NCBI GenBank assembly: GCA_009787835.1
Contig: WQSN01000034.1
Coordinates: forward strand, 1 to 33,097
Length of the DNA: 33,097 nucleotides
Direction of reading: 5' to 3'
Origin: Treponema sp.
Lineage (GTDB): Bacteria; Spirochaetota; Spirochaetia; Treponematales; Breznakiellaceae
Shown here piece after piece: positions 1 to 7,910 of the stretch. Each line of letters starts with the position of its first letter. Position 1 is the stretch's first letter. The notes under the pieces are model-generated. The model was given only the letters and a program-made list of their open reading frames with translations, did no database searches and had not been told where the DNA came from. Position numbers and translations under genes: made by a program.

Positions 1-16
1 TTTTCCACTTTGCCAT
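1..16 (-). CDS. Possible start of a minus-strand gene cut by the left edge
   Basis: Only five codons (MAKWK) are visible before the window ends. The case for a real gene is the ATG at 14-16 preceded on the minus strand by a strong Shine-Dalgarno AAGGAG (23-28) at 6-base spacing. The gene would run divergently from cdaA. Nothing can be said about its product. Confidence 0.35.
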
Positions 17-62
17 CTCTGTCTCCTTCTTCTAACAGTATGGCATAGCCGCTTTTACATGA

Positions 63-81
63 CCACGGCCTTAGGCCGTGG
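63..81. repeat. Small perfect palindrome, 8-bp arms, TTA loop
   Basis: CCACGGCC, a 3-base loop TTA, then GGCCGTGG. It lies between the possible divergent gene at the left edge and cdaA. It has no T-run, so it is not a typical intrinsic terminator. Its shape (an ACGG...CCGT stem with a TTA/TAA loop) recurs at 25560-25578, 25838-25851 and 26257-26273. Hairpins of this general form occur at ends of IS200/IS605-type elements, but no transposase gene is present here. Confidence 0.7.
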
Positions 82-112
82 TTTTCTAAGTTTTAATAAA
101 GTCATACAGCTA

Positions 113-140
113 TTCACTTACTGTAAATTTAGTATATTAT
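113..140 (+). promoter_or_regulatory. Candidate cdaA promoter
   Basis: A -10 box TATTAT (135-140) lies 10 bases before the cdaA ATG. The best -35 match is a weak TTCACT (113-118, 16-base spacer). No Shine-Dalgarno precedes the ATG, so the transcript may have only a few untranslated bases. The AT-rich core also reads TATAAT on the minus strand (136-141), so it could serve both directions. Confidence 0.4.
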
Positions 141-150
141 AGAGTTAATC

Positions 151-990
151 ATGGAATGGTTTCAGAGACTTGTTTCAATTTATGACAATATTCGTCCTCT
201 TCTGGATGTAGCCCTTCTTGCGTTCCTTTTATACAAAGGTTATGAATTACTGGAAAAAACACAGGCTCTTCCCCTTGTAAAGGGAGCCGCTTTCCTCGCT
301 CTTGTTTACGGAATTGCTTATCTTTTTAACCTTACCACTTTGCGGTGGGTGCTCACAATAATCGCACCCGGACTAATCATCGCCATCGCGATTGTATTTC
401 AGCCGGAACTGAGAAAAATTTTCATGCGCCTGGGACAAACGGAGTTTTTCAGACCCGATATAAAACCAAGGATTGGACAGCTTGACGCAGTTATTACAGC
501 CGCTGAACTTCTATCCGAAAGAAGGCGGGGGATGCTTGTTGTCTTCCCCAGAAAAATAAATTTAAAGAATATCGCAGAAACAGGCACACGAATAAACGGA
601 GAAATTTCTTCCAGTCTGATCATCGCCATATTTGAATTTGACGGCCCGCTGCATGACGGAGCCCTGATTATTCAAAGCGGAAAAATCGCGGCGGCGGGAT
701 GTTTTCTTCCCCTTTCTGAAAGACAGGATATACGCAAAAATTTCGGCACCCGCCACAGGGCAAGCCTTGGAATGGCCGAACAATCTGACGCGGTGGTTCT
801 GATAGTCTCGGAAGAGACAGGGGCAATCTCCCTGGCTTATGACGCGAAACTCTATTATGATTTATCATCCATGGAAGTTACGCGCAAATTAAAGGAACTT
901 CTTGACTCAGGAAGCAGAAGGGAAGCTCAGATACAGGTAACAAGCCAAAAGGAAAAAACCGAAGTACAGGGAGAAGTCCTCATTGATTAG
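151..990 (+). CDS. cdaA: Diadenylate cyclase (c-di-AMP synthase), membrane-bound CdaA type
   Basis: Converts two ATP into cyclic di-AMP, an essential signal controlling osmolyte and potassium transport and cell-envelope homeostasis in many bacteria. The N-terminus has three hydrophobic segments (about residues 14-32, 43-60 and 66-83), followed by a DAC domain. Both hallmark catalytic motifs are present: DGA at 169-171 (inside GPLHDGAL) and RHR at 201-203 (inside GTRHRASLG). The 279-residue length fits CdaA/DacA. The ybbR/cdaR gene starts inside its last codons, the classic pairing of cyclase and regulator. There is no Shine-Dalgarno before the ATG; the -10 box is only 10 bases upstream. Confidence 0.96.
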   Translation: MEWFQRLVSIYDNIRPLLDVALLAFLLYKGYELLEKTQALPLVKGAAFLALVYGIAYLFNLTTLRWVLTIIAPGLIIAIAIVFQPELRKIFMRLGQTEFFRPDIKPRIGQLDAVITAAELLSERRRGMLVVFPRKINLKNIAETGTRINGEISSSLIIAIFEFDGPLHDGALIIQSGKIAAAGCFLPLSERQDIRKNFGTRHRASLGMAEQSDAVVLIVSEETGAISLAYDAKLYYDLSSMEVTRKLKELLDSGSRREAQIQVTSQKEKTEVQGEVLID

Positions 991-1702
991 CAGAAAATTT
1001 CTTTTAAAACTGATTGAAAAATGGCCTGTCAAGGTGCTGTCTGTAGCGGCCGCGCTTCTCATTTCAGTTTTTCACAGAATTAATACTCTGGAATCCCGTT
1101 TTTTTTCAGCGCCTCTGCGTATCGAACACAATGAAACGCTTGTTCCGGCGAACTCGTATACCCAGGTTATAAGAGTCGGTCTGCGGGGAGAATCAAACAA
1201 TATTCATCCGGTTCTTGAAGACGATATAGAAACCTATATTGATTTAAAAAGGTATACAGTCGAAGGCAATTACAGGGTACCTGTGCAAATACGAAGAAAG
1301 GGAAGCGCAATTGGCGTTGATCCAATAGAAATATCTGTAGATCCGATAGAGATAAATATCAGACTGGATTATAAAATAAGCCGGAATATAAACATAACGC
1401 CGGTTTTTCGCGGAGCTGTCGCGGACGGATTTGAGCTGACAAGCCAATATATAAACCCCACCAGCGTGATTATAGAAGGCCCGCGCTCCTACATTGAATC
1501 CATTCATGAATTCAATACGGGCATAATTGATCTGGAAGGGCGGTATGAAGATTTTTCAGTAATGGTAAATATTGTAAATGATGATCCTTTAATTATTATT
1601 TACGGAAACAATATGGTGGAATACCGGGGCACAATACGCCGTATTGCGCGGGAAAGACCAAGAGATAATAACCCGCAGGTGAATAATGATTATTCAGATT
1701 AA
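983..1702 (+). CDS. cdaR: YbbR-domain protein, CdaA regulator (CdaR-like)
   Basis: Single-pass membrane protein: a short basic N-terminus, one hydrophobic segment (about residues 14-30), then an extracytoplasmic part with YbbR-like repeats, recognisable by the repeated I-x-V/I-x-P pattern (as in VDPIEISVDPIEINIRL and the later INPTSVIIEGP). YbbR proteins bind and modulate CdaA in Firmicutes; the same role is inferred here from sequence and position. The start is a TTG at 983 overlapping the cdaA stop by 8 bases, which implies translational coupling. At 239 residues it is shorter than the Bacillus protein (roughly two YbbR units rather than three or four). Confidence 0.85.
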   Translation: MISRKFLLKLIEKWPVKVLSVAAALLISVFHRINTLESRFFSAPLRIEHNETLVPANSYTQVIRVGLRGESNNIHPVLEDDIETYIDLKRYTVEGNYRVPVQIRRKGSAIGVDPIEISVDPIEINIRLDYKISRNINITPVFRGAVADGFELTSQYINPTSVIIEGPRSYIESIHEFNTGIIDLEGRYEDFSVMVNIVNDDPLIIIYGNNMVEYRGTIRRIARERPRDNNPQVNNDYSD

Positions 1703-1724
1703 AACTTAAGTTTATAGGGCGTAT

Positions 1725-2099
1725 ATGATCTGCGGAATCGGGATTGATCTGGTTAATATAAGACGGATGGAAAAATGGGTGTTAAATGAAAACCTTTTAA
1801 ACAGGTACTTTCATCAGGAGGAAATCAGGACGGTTCTGTCATGCGGAAAACGCGCAGCCCAGTCGCTGGCTGCAAGGTTCGCCGCAAAAGAGGCTTTCGG
1901 CAAAGCCCTGGGAACAGGCCTTTCAGGTTTTATGTTAAAAGATATTATGGTTCATAATAATGATGACGGCAAACCGGAAATGCGCGTATATGAAAGCGCG
2001 CAAACTGCGCTTGAAAAATCAGGTGCAAACAGAATGCATATATCGCTGACGCATGAAGGAGACAATGCGCTGGCAATGGTAATATTGGAAAAGGTGTAA
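1725..2099 (+). CDS. acpS: Holo-[acyl-carrier-protein] synthase
   Basis: Transfers 4'-phosphopantetheine from CoA to the serine of apo-ACP, activating it for fatty-acid synthesis. The family signature is clear: GIGIDLV near the N-terminus with Mg-binding Asp8, and RFAAKEAFGKAL with Glu56 as second metal ligand. The 124-residue length is typical of the trimeric AcpS type. It starts 22 bases after ybbR with no promoter evident between them, so it probably belongs to the cdaA transcript. It is the likely activator of the ACP system served by the AccDA carboxyltransferase encoded at 14.6-16.2 kb. Confidence 0.96.
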   Translation: MICGIGIDLVNIRRMEKWVLNENLLNRYFHQEEIRTVLSCGKRAAQSLAARFAAKEAFGKALGTGLSGFMLKDIMVHNNDDGKPEMRVYESAQTALEKSGANRMHISLTHEGDNALAMVILEKV

Positions 2100-2104
2100 G
2101 AAAG

Positions 2105-2956
2105 ATGGCAGTGGATCTAAAAATTACTTTTCAGTCAAAGAAAGAATTCAAATGCCCGTTATGCAACACAACATTCCGCAAGGAAGAACTTCTTTCGGGA
2201 GGAGGCAGGCTTATAGCAGGCGCGATTACCGAAGAGCTTCACAGATTATATGAGCCGTCGCTGAAATACGGCACAATATATCCTCTTGTGTATCACGCTG
2301 TAGTATGCCCTGAATGCTGGTATGCCACAATCGAAAGTGATTTTTCCTCGATACCTGAAAGCAACAAAAACCGGGCAAGAGACGATTGCAATCTCCGAGT
2401 AAAGGATACCAACCTGATATTTCCGGGAGTGGATTTTCATGAAAACCGGACTCTCATGGAAGGAGCGGCTTCCCAATACCTGGTGCTGCGCTGTTATGAT
2501 TATTTCGGCAAGGATACATCCCCTACAATAAAACAGGGACTTTCCTCTCTGCGCTGCGCGTGGTTATTGGATGAACTTACATCAAAATATCCAGGACAAC
2601 ACTTTGACTGGCTTGCTACTCTTTTCCGCAGAAAAGCCCACTACCTTTACAATGAAGCGCTCGCCCGTGAACAAACCGGCAAAGAAACCCTTTCCGGTAT
2701 GAAAGTCTTTGGCCCTGACACGGATAAAAATTACTCTTATGAAGGAATGTTGTACCTGTGCGCTTATCTCAGGTACAAATACGGCCCCGCCAGCAATCCT
2801 GAAGAAAGAAAAACATCTCTTGAAGACGCGCGCCGCACAATCGCTAAACTTTTCGGGATGGGAAAATCATCAAAGGACAAACCCGGCGCTTTCCTGGAAA
2901 TCGCCAGAAAATTGTACGACACAATCAATAAAGAACTGACTGAAGCCGAACAATAA
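2105..2956 (+). CDS. DUF2225 family protein, zinc-ribbon-like
   Basis: Function unknown. The N-terminal part carries two cysteine pairs, C17-x2-C20 (CPLC) and C68-x2-C71 (CPECWYA), which could form one bipartite zinc site. The rest is mostly helical and resembles TPR-like helix pairs, with runs such as FRRKAHYLYNEALAREQTGKE and YLCAYLRYKYGPASNPEERK. This CxxC...CPECWYA layout is characteristic of the DUF2225 family, common in spirochaetes and Firmicutes. It starts 5 bases after acpS and ends 2 bases before truA, so it is co-transcribed with both. No signal peptide is seen, so it is presumably cytoplasmic. Confidence 0.85.
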   Translation: MAVDLKITFQSKKEFKCPLCNTTFRKEELLSGGGRLIAGAITEELHRLYEPSLKYGTIYPLVYHAVVCPECWYATIESDFSSIPESNKNRARDDCNLRVKDTNLIFPGVDFHENRTLMEGAASQYLVLRCYDYFGKDTSPTIKQGLSSLRCAWLLDELTSKYPGQHFDWLATLFRRKAHYLYNEALAREQTGKETLSGMKVFGPDTDKNYSYEGMLYLCAYLRYKYGPASNPEERKTSLEDARRTIAKLFGMGKSSKDKPGAFLEIARKLYDTINKELTEAEQ

Positions 2957-2958
2957 CA

Positions 2959-3693
2959 ATGCGGAATATCAGACTGACAATCGCATACGACGGGACTGAC
3001 TTTTGCGGATGGCAGAGGCAGGATAATGACAGAACTGTTCAGGGGGTAATTGAACAGGCTCTGGAAAAGATGCACGGCTCCCAGGTAAATATGTCAGGTT
3101 CAGGGCGCACAGATTCAGGCGTTCACGCGGCAGGCCAGGCGGCGAATTTCTTAACGGAAATCGACAGCATTCCAGAAGATCGATTTGCGCCCGCGCTTAA
3201 CACCCTCCTTCCGCATGATGTGCGGATTCTGGACTCGCGCGAAGAAGACAGTAATTTTCACGCGCGTTTCAGCGCGGTATCGCGCACATACCGTTATTAT
3301 TTTATCCTCGGCGCTGTTCTTCCACATGAACGCCTGTACAACCAAAGACTCTTCCGTCTTCCATGTTTAAAAACCCTTAATGCTTATGGCCGTCTTTTAC
3401 TGGGAGAAACAGACTGCTCGATTTTTTCCGCCGCAAGCGATACAAGCAGTTCAAAGCACAGGTATATTTACAGATCGAGTTTTTTTATTGAAGGAAACCG
3501 TTTGATTTTTGAAATTTGCGCTAATGCCTTTTTAAGGAAAATGGTACGATCTGTGGCCGGAACCTTTCTTCATTATGAAGAAAAACATACGCCACAAAAA
3601 AAATTGCAGGAAATAATCAATACCGCAAACCGCTCTCTGGCAGGACCTACGCTGCCGCCTCACGGATTATTCCTGTGGAAGGTTGAGTATTGA
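2959..3693 (+). CDS. truA: tRNA pseudouridine(38-40) synthase
   Basis: Isomerises uridines 38-40 in the tRNA anticodon stem-loop. The N-terminal IRLTIAYDGTDFCGWQRQ and the catalytic loop GSGRTDSGVHAAGQ, with nucleophile Asp52, are diagnostic of TruA. The C-terminal FLRKMVRSVAGT motif is also present. The length (244) is normal. It is the last gene of the tightly spaced cdaA-ybbR-acpS-DUF2225-truA run; a 72-base gap follows before potA. Confidence 0.96.
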   Translation: MRNIRLTIAYDGTDFCGWQRQDNDRTVQGVIEQALEKMHGSQVNMSGSGRTDSGVHAAGQAANFLTEIDSIPEDRFAPALNTLLPHDVRILDSREEDSNFHARFSAVSRTYRYYFILGAVLPHERLYNQRLFRLPCLKTLNAYGRLLLGETDCSIFSAASDTSSSKHRYIYRSSFFIEGNRLIFEICANAFLRKMVRSVAGTFLHYEEKHTPQKKLQEIINTANRSLAGPTLPPHGLFLWKVEY

Positions 3694-3723
3694 CTCTTGA
3701 CATAATTAATAAAAAACCTCATT

Positions 3724-3739
3724 GTTCCCATAGGTGAAC
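3724..3739. other. Short imperfect palindrome in the potA leader
   Basis: GTTC-CC-ATA-GG-T-GAAC gives an interrupted dyad of five paired positions around an ATAG loop, placed 27 bases before the potA TTG and just upstream of the Shine-Dalgarno CAGGAGG (3745-3751). It could be a regulator operator or a leader hairpin. A TTGACA lies at 3697-3702, but no convincing -10 box sits at the right distance, so a potA promoter is not claimed. Confidence 0.3.
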
Positions 3740-3765
3740 ATATACAGGAGGCTGGAAGAAACAGA

Positions 3766-4926
3766 TTGAAAGGGAGCGATGTTGTCATCACAGGAGTGAG
3801 CAAATCCTTTGGTAATTTCGAGGCGTTAAAGAATGTAAGCCTGGAAATAAAGAAGGGAGAATTCTTCTCCCTGTTGGGGCCGTCAGGGTGCGGTAAAACT
3901 ACCCTGCTGCGCATAATAGCCGGTTTTGAACATCCAGATAAAGGAGCTCTTACGCTAGACGGAGACAATGTGCTTTCCGTGCCTCCGAATAAACGCCATA
4001 CAAATACGGTATTTCAGAATTATGCTCTTTTTCCCCATCTTACAGTGTTTGAAAATGTCGCCTTTTCGCCAAGGCTTAAAGGCGCGCTAACTGCGGACAT
4101 CAGGAGCAAGGTCAATGATTATTTAAAGCTTGTCCATCTTGAAAAAGACGCGGAGAAAAAACCAAATCAGCTTTCAGGCGGCATGAAACAGAGAGTGGCA
4201 ATCGCGCGCGCTCTTATCAATGAACCCAGGGTGCTGCTGCTTGATGAGCCGCTCTCGGCGCTGGACGCGAAACTGCGACAGCACATGCTTATTGAACTTG
4301 ACCGTATCCATGATGAAATAGGCATAACATTTATTTATGTTACCCACGATCAGCAGGAAGCGCTTTCAGTATCAGACAGGCTCGCTGTCATGAATCAGGG
4401 CGATATTCTGCAAATAGGTACTCCCCATGAAATTTACGAAAGTCCCGCTACTGATTTTGTCGCCAGGTTTATTGGAGAAACAAACCTCTTTGACGGCAGG
4501 ATAACAAGCGTAGAGAAGATAAAACTCCCGGACTATGAAGGGGTGACAGAGTACATGGCAAACCTTGAAATTCCGGAACTGGGTAATATCAAGGTAACAT
4601 CTGTGGACGAAGTAAAACCCGGCCAGCTTGTAAGCTTTACAATCAGACCTGAAAAAATTGTTATCAGCAAGGAAAAACCGCTGACAAAGCGCGAAGATAT
4701 AAACCTGTTTCAGGGGAAAGTAGACGAACCTATCTATTCCGGTTTTCAGACCAAATTCTATGTCGAAACCATGCCGTCTTCGCCGTCCATACCGGGAAAG
4801 GTTCTGTTACGTGTCATTAAACAGCACGCCAATTATTCGGATGAAGGACCGGATATCCGCTGGAAGGATTCTGTCTATCTGTCATGGAGCGCCGTTGACG
4901 GCTACATAGTCGAGGTAAAACATTGA
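3766..4926 (+). CDS. potA: Spermidine/putrescine ABC transporter ATPase
   Basis: Cytoplasmic ATPase that powers polyamine import through PotBC. The motifs are complete: Walker A GPSGCGKTT, Q-loop FQNYALFPH, signature LSGGMKQRVAIARAL, Walker B LLLDEPLSALD and switch histidine THDQQEAL. The C-terminal third (about residues 235-386) is the TOBE-type domain typical of PotA. The start is TTG at 3766 with a Shine-Dalgarno CAGGAGG 14 bases upstream. The potB TTG overlaps its stop codon, so the permease is translationally coupled. Confidence 0.95.
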   Translation: MKGSDVVITGVSKSFGNFEALKNVSLEIKKGEFFSLLGPSGCGKTTLLRIIAGFEHPDKGALTLDGDNVLSVPPNKRHTNTVFQNYALFPHLTVFENVAFSPRLKGALTADIRSKVNDYLKLVHLEKDAEKKPNQLSGGMKQRVAIARALINEPRVLLLDEPLSALDAKLRQHMLIELDRIHDEIGITFIYVTHDQQEALSVSDRLAVMNQGDILQIGTPHEIYESPATDFVARFIGETNLFDGRITSVEKIKLPDYEGVTEYMANLEIPELGNIKVTSVDEVKPGQLVSFTIRPEKIVISKEKPLTKREDINLFQGKVDEPIYSGFQTKFYVETMPSSPSIPGKVLLRVIKQHANYSDEGPDIRWKDSVYLSWSAVDGYIVEVKH

Positions 4927-5822
4927 AACCCGCGGCCAAAAATTACGGCCCGCTCTATTCATCGCCCATGGCTGTCTGGTTCAGTCTCTTTTTCCTCGCG
5001 CCGATTGCAATTATCATCGCCTACAGTTTTCTAAAAAAAGGGCTTTACGGCGGCGTAGAACCTGAGTTCTCACTTGAAGCATACCGTTATCTGACAGATC
5101 CTGGTTTTTTAAGCATTACATGGCGCACAATTACAACATCTGTTATAGCAACAATCATTACCATCTTGATCGCGCTGCCCTGCGGTTACTGCATAGCGAG
5201 AAGCAAACATCAAACCTTGTTTTTGCTGTTAATTATCATCCCGTTCTGGACAAATTTCCTTATCAGGGTTTTTGCATGGATGAACATTCTCGGAAACAAC
5301 GGCTTTTTAAATTTATTCCTGATGCGTATAGGATTAATAGACGATTATATACATTTCCTGTATAACCAGAAAGCGGTTATTCTTGTCTTGGTTTACATGT
5401 ACCTTCCTTACGCGATACTGCCTCTGTTTTCAACAATAGACAAATTTGATTTCTCGCTGCTTGAAGCGGCGCGCGATCTTGGCGCGAACAAATTTATTTC
5501 AATTGTCAAGGTGCTTCTCCCGAATATTCACGGCGGAATATTTACTGCAATTCTCTTTACATTTATTCCAATCTTCGGCGCGTACGCTGTCCCGCTTCTT
5601 GTCGGAGGAATGGACTCCTACATGCTCGGAAACATAATCGCCGATCAGCTTTCCAAATCACGTAACTGGCCGAGGGCTGCCGCGATTTCAATGGTTTTAA
5701 CAGTTGTGACTACAATCGGCGTAATGCTGATGATGTACATTCAAAAGCGTGACGCGTTAAGAAACAATGAATCTAGGACATCTGATGCAAAAGCGGACAG
5801 CCGTAACGGGAGCGCGCCATGA
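4923..5822 (+). CDS. potB: Spermidine/putrescine ABC transporter permease PotB
   Basis: Integral membrane subunit with about six hydrophobic segments. It carries the binding-protein-dependent permease EAA loop (LLEAARDLGANKFISIVKVLLPNIHGGIF), which docks onto PotA. The preceding pattern PFWTNFLIRVFAWM is typical of PotB. It starts with TTG overlapping the potA stop and ends overlapping the potC ATG (ATGA). Its C-terminal tail is hydrophilic and short. Confidence 0.94.
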   Translation: MKPAAKNYGPLYSSPMAVWFSLFFLAPIAIIIAYSFLKKGLYGGVEPEFSLEAYRYLTDPGFLSITWRTITTSVIATIITILIALPCGYCIARSKHQTLFLLLIIIPFWTNFLIRVFAWMNILGNNGFLNLFLMRIGLIDDYIHFLYNQKAVILVLVYMYLPYAILPLFSTIDKFDFSLLEAARDLGANKFISIVKVLLPNIHGGIFTAILFTFIPIFGAYAVPLLVGGMDSYMLGNIIADQLSKSRNWPRAAAISMVLTVVTTIGVMLMMYIQKRDALRNNESRTSDAKADSRNGSAP

Positions 5823-6682
5823 AGATCAGAAACCTCCTTCCTTCCCTGAAATTCGGCAGCAGGGTTCAGGGAGAAGCCGCGCGCCACGCTAGGCGCGCGT
5901 ACCGCGGAAGCTTTTCATTTTCAAATACCGTTTTTGCCGTAACGATTGTTTTTCTTTTTCTTCCGCTTTTGGTGCTTGTTATTTATTCATTTAACGCATC
6001 TACTAGCATGAACTGGACAGGATTTTCCCTGCGCTGGTACCAAAGGCTTATAGAATCCCGTGAACTGTGGAGAGCGCTAAGAAACAGCCTGATAATCGCG
6101 GTTACATCCGCGGCAACGGCGACAGTGCTTGGCACTCTCGGCGCGATAGGAGTAAGCTGGTACAGGTTTAAAATGCGCGGTTATGTGCAAACCATCTCAT
6201 TCCTGCCCATGATCCTTCCGGAGATTATTATAGGCGTTTCACTTTCAATTTTTTTCGCGGGAATCGGTATCCCTCTGGGGCTTTTTACAATTTATATCGC
6301 GCATACTACATTTAATCTGCCGTTTGTATTTTTAATGGTCATGGCGCGCCTTGACGAATTTGATTTTTCAATTATTGAAGCGGCTCACGATTTGGGCGCG
6401 ACAGAAAGACAAACATTGTTCAAGGTAACGCTTCCTATATGTATGCCCGGAATAATGTCGGGCCTTCTTACCGCAGTTACCCTTTCGCTGGAAGACTTTG
6501 TAATTACATTTTTTGTCGCAGGGCCTGGCTCATCTACCCTGCCGATATTTATCTATTCGGCGATTACCCGCAGGGGAGGCATTACGCCGCTTATCAGCGC
6601 TCTTTCGGTTGTAATGATACTGGGAACAGTTATCCTGTCCATTACGCTCAGGAAGTTCCTGAAATTTATAGCCGCGAAATGA
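5819..6682 (+). CDS. potC: Spermidine/putrescine ABC transporter permease PotC
   Basis: Second permease of the polyamine importer. It has six predicted membrane segments and an EAA loop (IIEAAHDLGATERQTLFKVTLPICMPGIM); the PLLVLVIYSFNAS segment after helix 1 is characteristic of PotC. It overlaps potB by 4 bases. It has an Arg-rich N-terminal extension of about 30 residues (RVQGEAARHARRAYRG) before the first helix, longer than in the usual PotC. This extension is encoded partly by a strong GC-rich palindrome (5878-5899). A later start cannot be ruled out, but no alternative ATG with a Shine-Dalgarno is evident. Confidence 0.93.
   Translation: MKIRNLLPSLKFGSRVQGEAARHARRAYRGSFSFSNTVFAVTIVFLFLPLLVLVIYSFNASTSMNWTGFSLRWYQRLIESRELWRALRNSLIIAVTSAATATVLGTLGAIGVSWYRFKMRGYVQTISFLPMILPEIIIGVSLSIFFAGIGIPLGLFTIYIAHTTFNLPFVFLMVMARLDEFDFSIIEAAHDLGATERQTLFKVTLPICMPGIMSGLLTAVTLSLEDFVITFFVAGPGSSTLPIFIYSAITRRGGITPLISALSVVMILGTVILSITLRKFLKFIAAK
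5878..5899. repeat. GC-rich palindrome inside the 5' end of potC
   Basis: CGCGCGCC, loop ACGCTA, GGCGCGCG: perfect 8-bp arms about 20 codons into potC. It encodes part of the unusual Arg/Ala-rich N-terminal extension. It could be an in-frame insertion of a palindromic unit or a translational attenuator of potC. Confidence 0.6.
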
Positions 6683-6704
6683 TAAAGCTGTAGTTCAGAA
6701 AACT

Positions 6705-6732
6705 TTTACAGGTTTCTGTAATATTTTATTAT
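6705..6732 (+). promoter_or_regulatory. Candidate potD promoter
   Basis: TTTACA (6705-6710), 16-base spacer, TATTAT (6727-6732); an overlapping TATAAT lies at 6730-6735 with a 19-base spacer. It lies in the 65-base gap after potC and just before the Shine-Dalgarno AGGAGG. This suggests that the receptor genes can be transcribed independently of, and more strongly than, potABC. Confidence 0.5.
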
Positions 6733-6747
6733 AATCAGGAGGAAAAG

Positions 6748-7839
6748 ATGGAGGAAATACCCATTAACGACGCAGTTCCAGGGAAGAGACAAGCGGGGCT
6801 GCGTGTGAAGCTTGCGCTATTGGGGCTTTTGATACTGTCACTGCTGATACCCGGGTGCAAAAAGAGCGACCGTTTGTACATTTACAATTGGACCTATTAC
6901 ACGCCGGATTCAGTAATTGAAAAGTTCGAAGAAGAGTACAATGTTACCGTTATCTACGATGAATTCGCATCTAACGAAGACATGTACGCCAAGCTGAAAG
7001 CGGGAGGCAGCGGATACGATATTGTCTTCCCGTCGGCGGATTATGTGTCAATCATGATTAGGCAGAATATGCTGGAAAAGATTGACAAATCAAAAATCCC
7101 CAACTTGAAAAACATTGACCCGGCAGTATTGGGACAGGCGGATTATGATCCGAATATGGAATTTTCGGTTCCATATTATTTCGGAGCCGCGGGTATTATT
7201 GTTAATACCGCCAAAGTTCCTGTCTTTGAAAAGAGCTGGTCAATATTCGCAAGGGAAGACCTGCGGGACAGAATGACAATGCTCGACGACATGAGGGAAG
7301 TTATGGGAGACGCGCTTGTGTATCTTGGCTATTCGGTGAACACATCCAACCCGTCGCAGATTGCGGAAGCGAGAAACCTGATTAACCATTCATGGAAACC
7401 GAATTTGGTTAAATTTGACGCTGAATCATTCGGTAAGGGTTACGCCAACGGAGACTTCTGGGTTGTTCAGGGTTACCCTGAAGTGGTCTTTGAAGAAATT
7501 GCAGATAACAGACGGTTAATGAGCGAAACAGTATTCTTTATACCAAAAGAAGGCGGGCCCGCCTATATCGACAGTATGTGCATTTTAAAAGGCTCAAAGA
7601 ACAAGGAACTAGCCCACAAGTTTATAGATTATATTCACAGGCCGGAAATTTACGCCGAATTCGCGGATGCTTTCGGATTCCCCGCAACGGCGAATATTCC
7701 CGCCCGTCAGCATAAAACAGGAGATTCCTGGTATTCAGCCGAAGATCTGGCGAATGTGGAGCTTAAAAAAGATATCGGCGCTGTGCTGGATCTTTACAAT
7801 GACGCGTGGTTTAACACAATACGAATCGGCGCTCAGTAA
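6748..7839 (+). CDS. potD: Polyamine-binding lipoprotein, PotD family, copy 1
   Basis: Extracytoplasmic receptor of the PotABC importer. After a hydrophilic start (residues 1-20) comes a hydrophobic signal segment and a lipobox LIPGC with Cys37 as lipidation site. The mature protein opens with LYIYNWTYYTP and contains YDEFASNEDMYAKL and YDIVFPSADY, typical of PotD/PotF binding proteins. The 363-residue length is normal. It has a strong Shine-Dalgarno (AGGAGG) and its own promoter-like sequence. A second, closely similar gene follows directly. Binding specificity cannot be read from sequence alone. Confidence 0.93.
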   Translation: MEEIPINDAVPGKRQAGLRVKLALLGLLILSLLIPGCKKSDRLYIYNWTYYTPDSVIEKFEEEYNVTVIYDEFASNEDMYAKLKAGGSGYDIVFPSADYVSIMIRQNMLEKIDKSKIPNLKNIDPAVLGQADYDPNMEFSVPYYFGAAGIIVNTAKVPVFEKSWSIFAREDLRDRMTMLDDMREVMGDALVYLGYSVNTSNPSQIAEARNLINHSWKPNLVKFDAESFGKGYANGDFWVVQGYPEVVFEEIADNRRLMSETVFFIPKEGGPAYIDSMCILKGSKNKELAHKFIDYIHRPEIYAEFADAFGFPATANIPARQHKTGDSWYSAEDLANVELKKDIGAVLDLYNDAWFNTIRIGAQ

Positions 7840-7865
7840 ATCCAGGGCCGGACAAGTTTTTTATT

Positions 7866-7888
7866 CCCCTGCTGTTTCACGGCAGGGG
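7866..7888 (+). terminator. Hairpin between the two potD genes (partial terminator or mRNA processing site)
   Basis: CCCCTGC (7866-7872), 9-base loop, GCAGGGG (7882-7888), followed by TTATTATTA. Perfect 7-bp GC-rich stem, weak T-tract. In this position such a stem usually stabilises the upstream message or reduces read-through, giving more copy 1 than copy 2. Confidence 0.6.
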
Positions 7889-7910
7889 TTATTATTAGGA
7901 GGCAGTAAAA

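Noticed and set aside
3697-3725. A potA promoter starting from TTGACA at 3697
   Set aside because: No acceptable -10 box at 16-18 bases distance.
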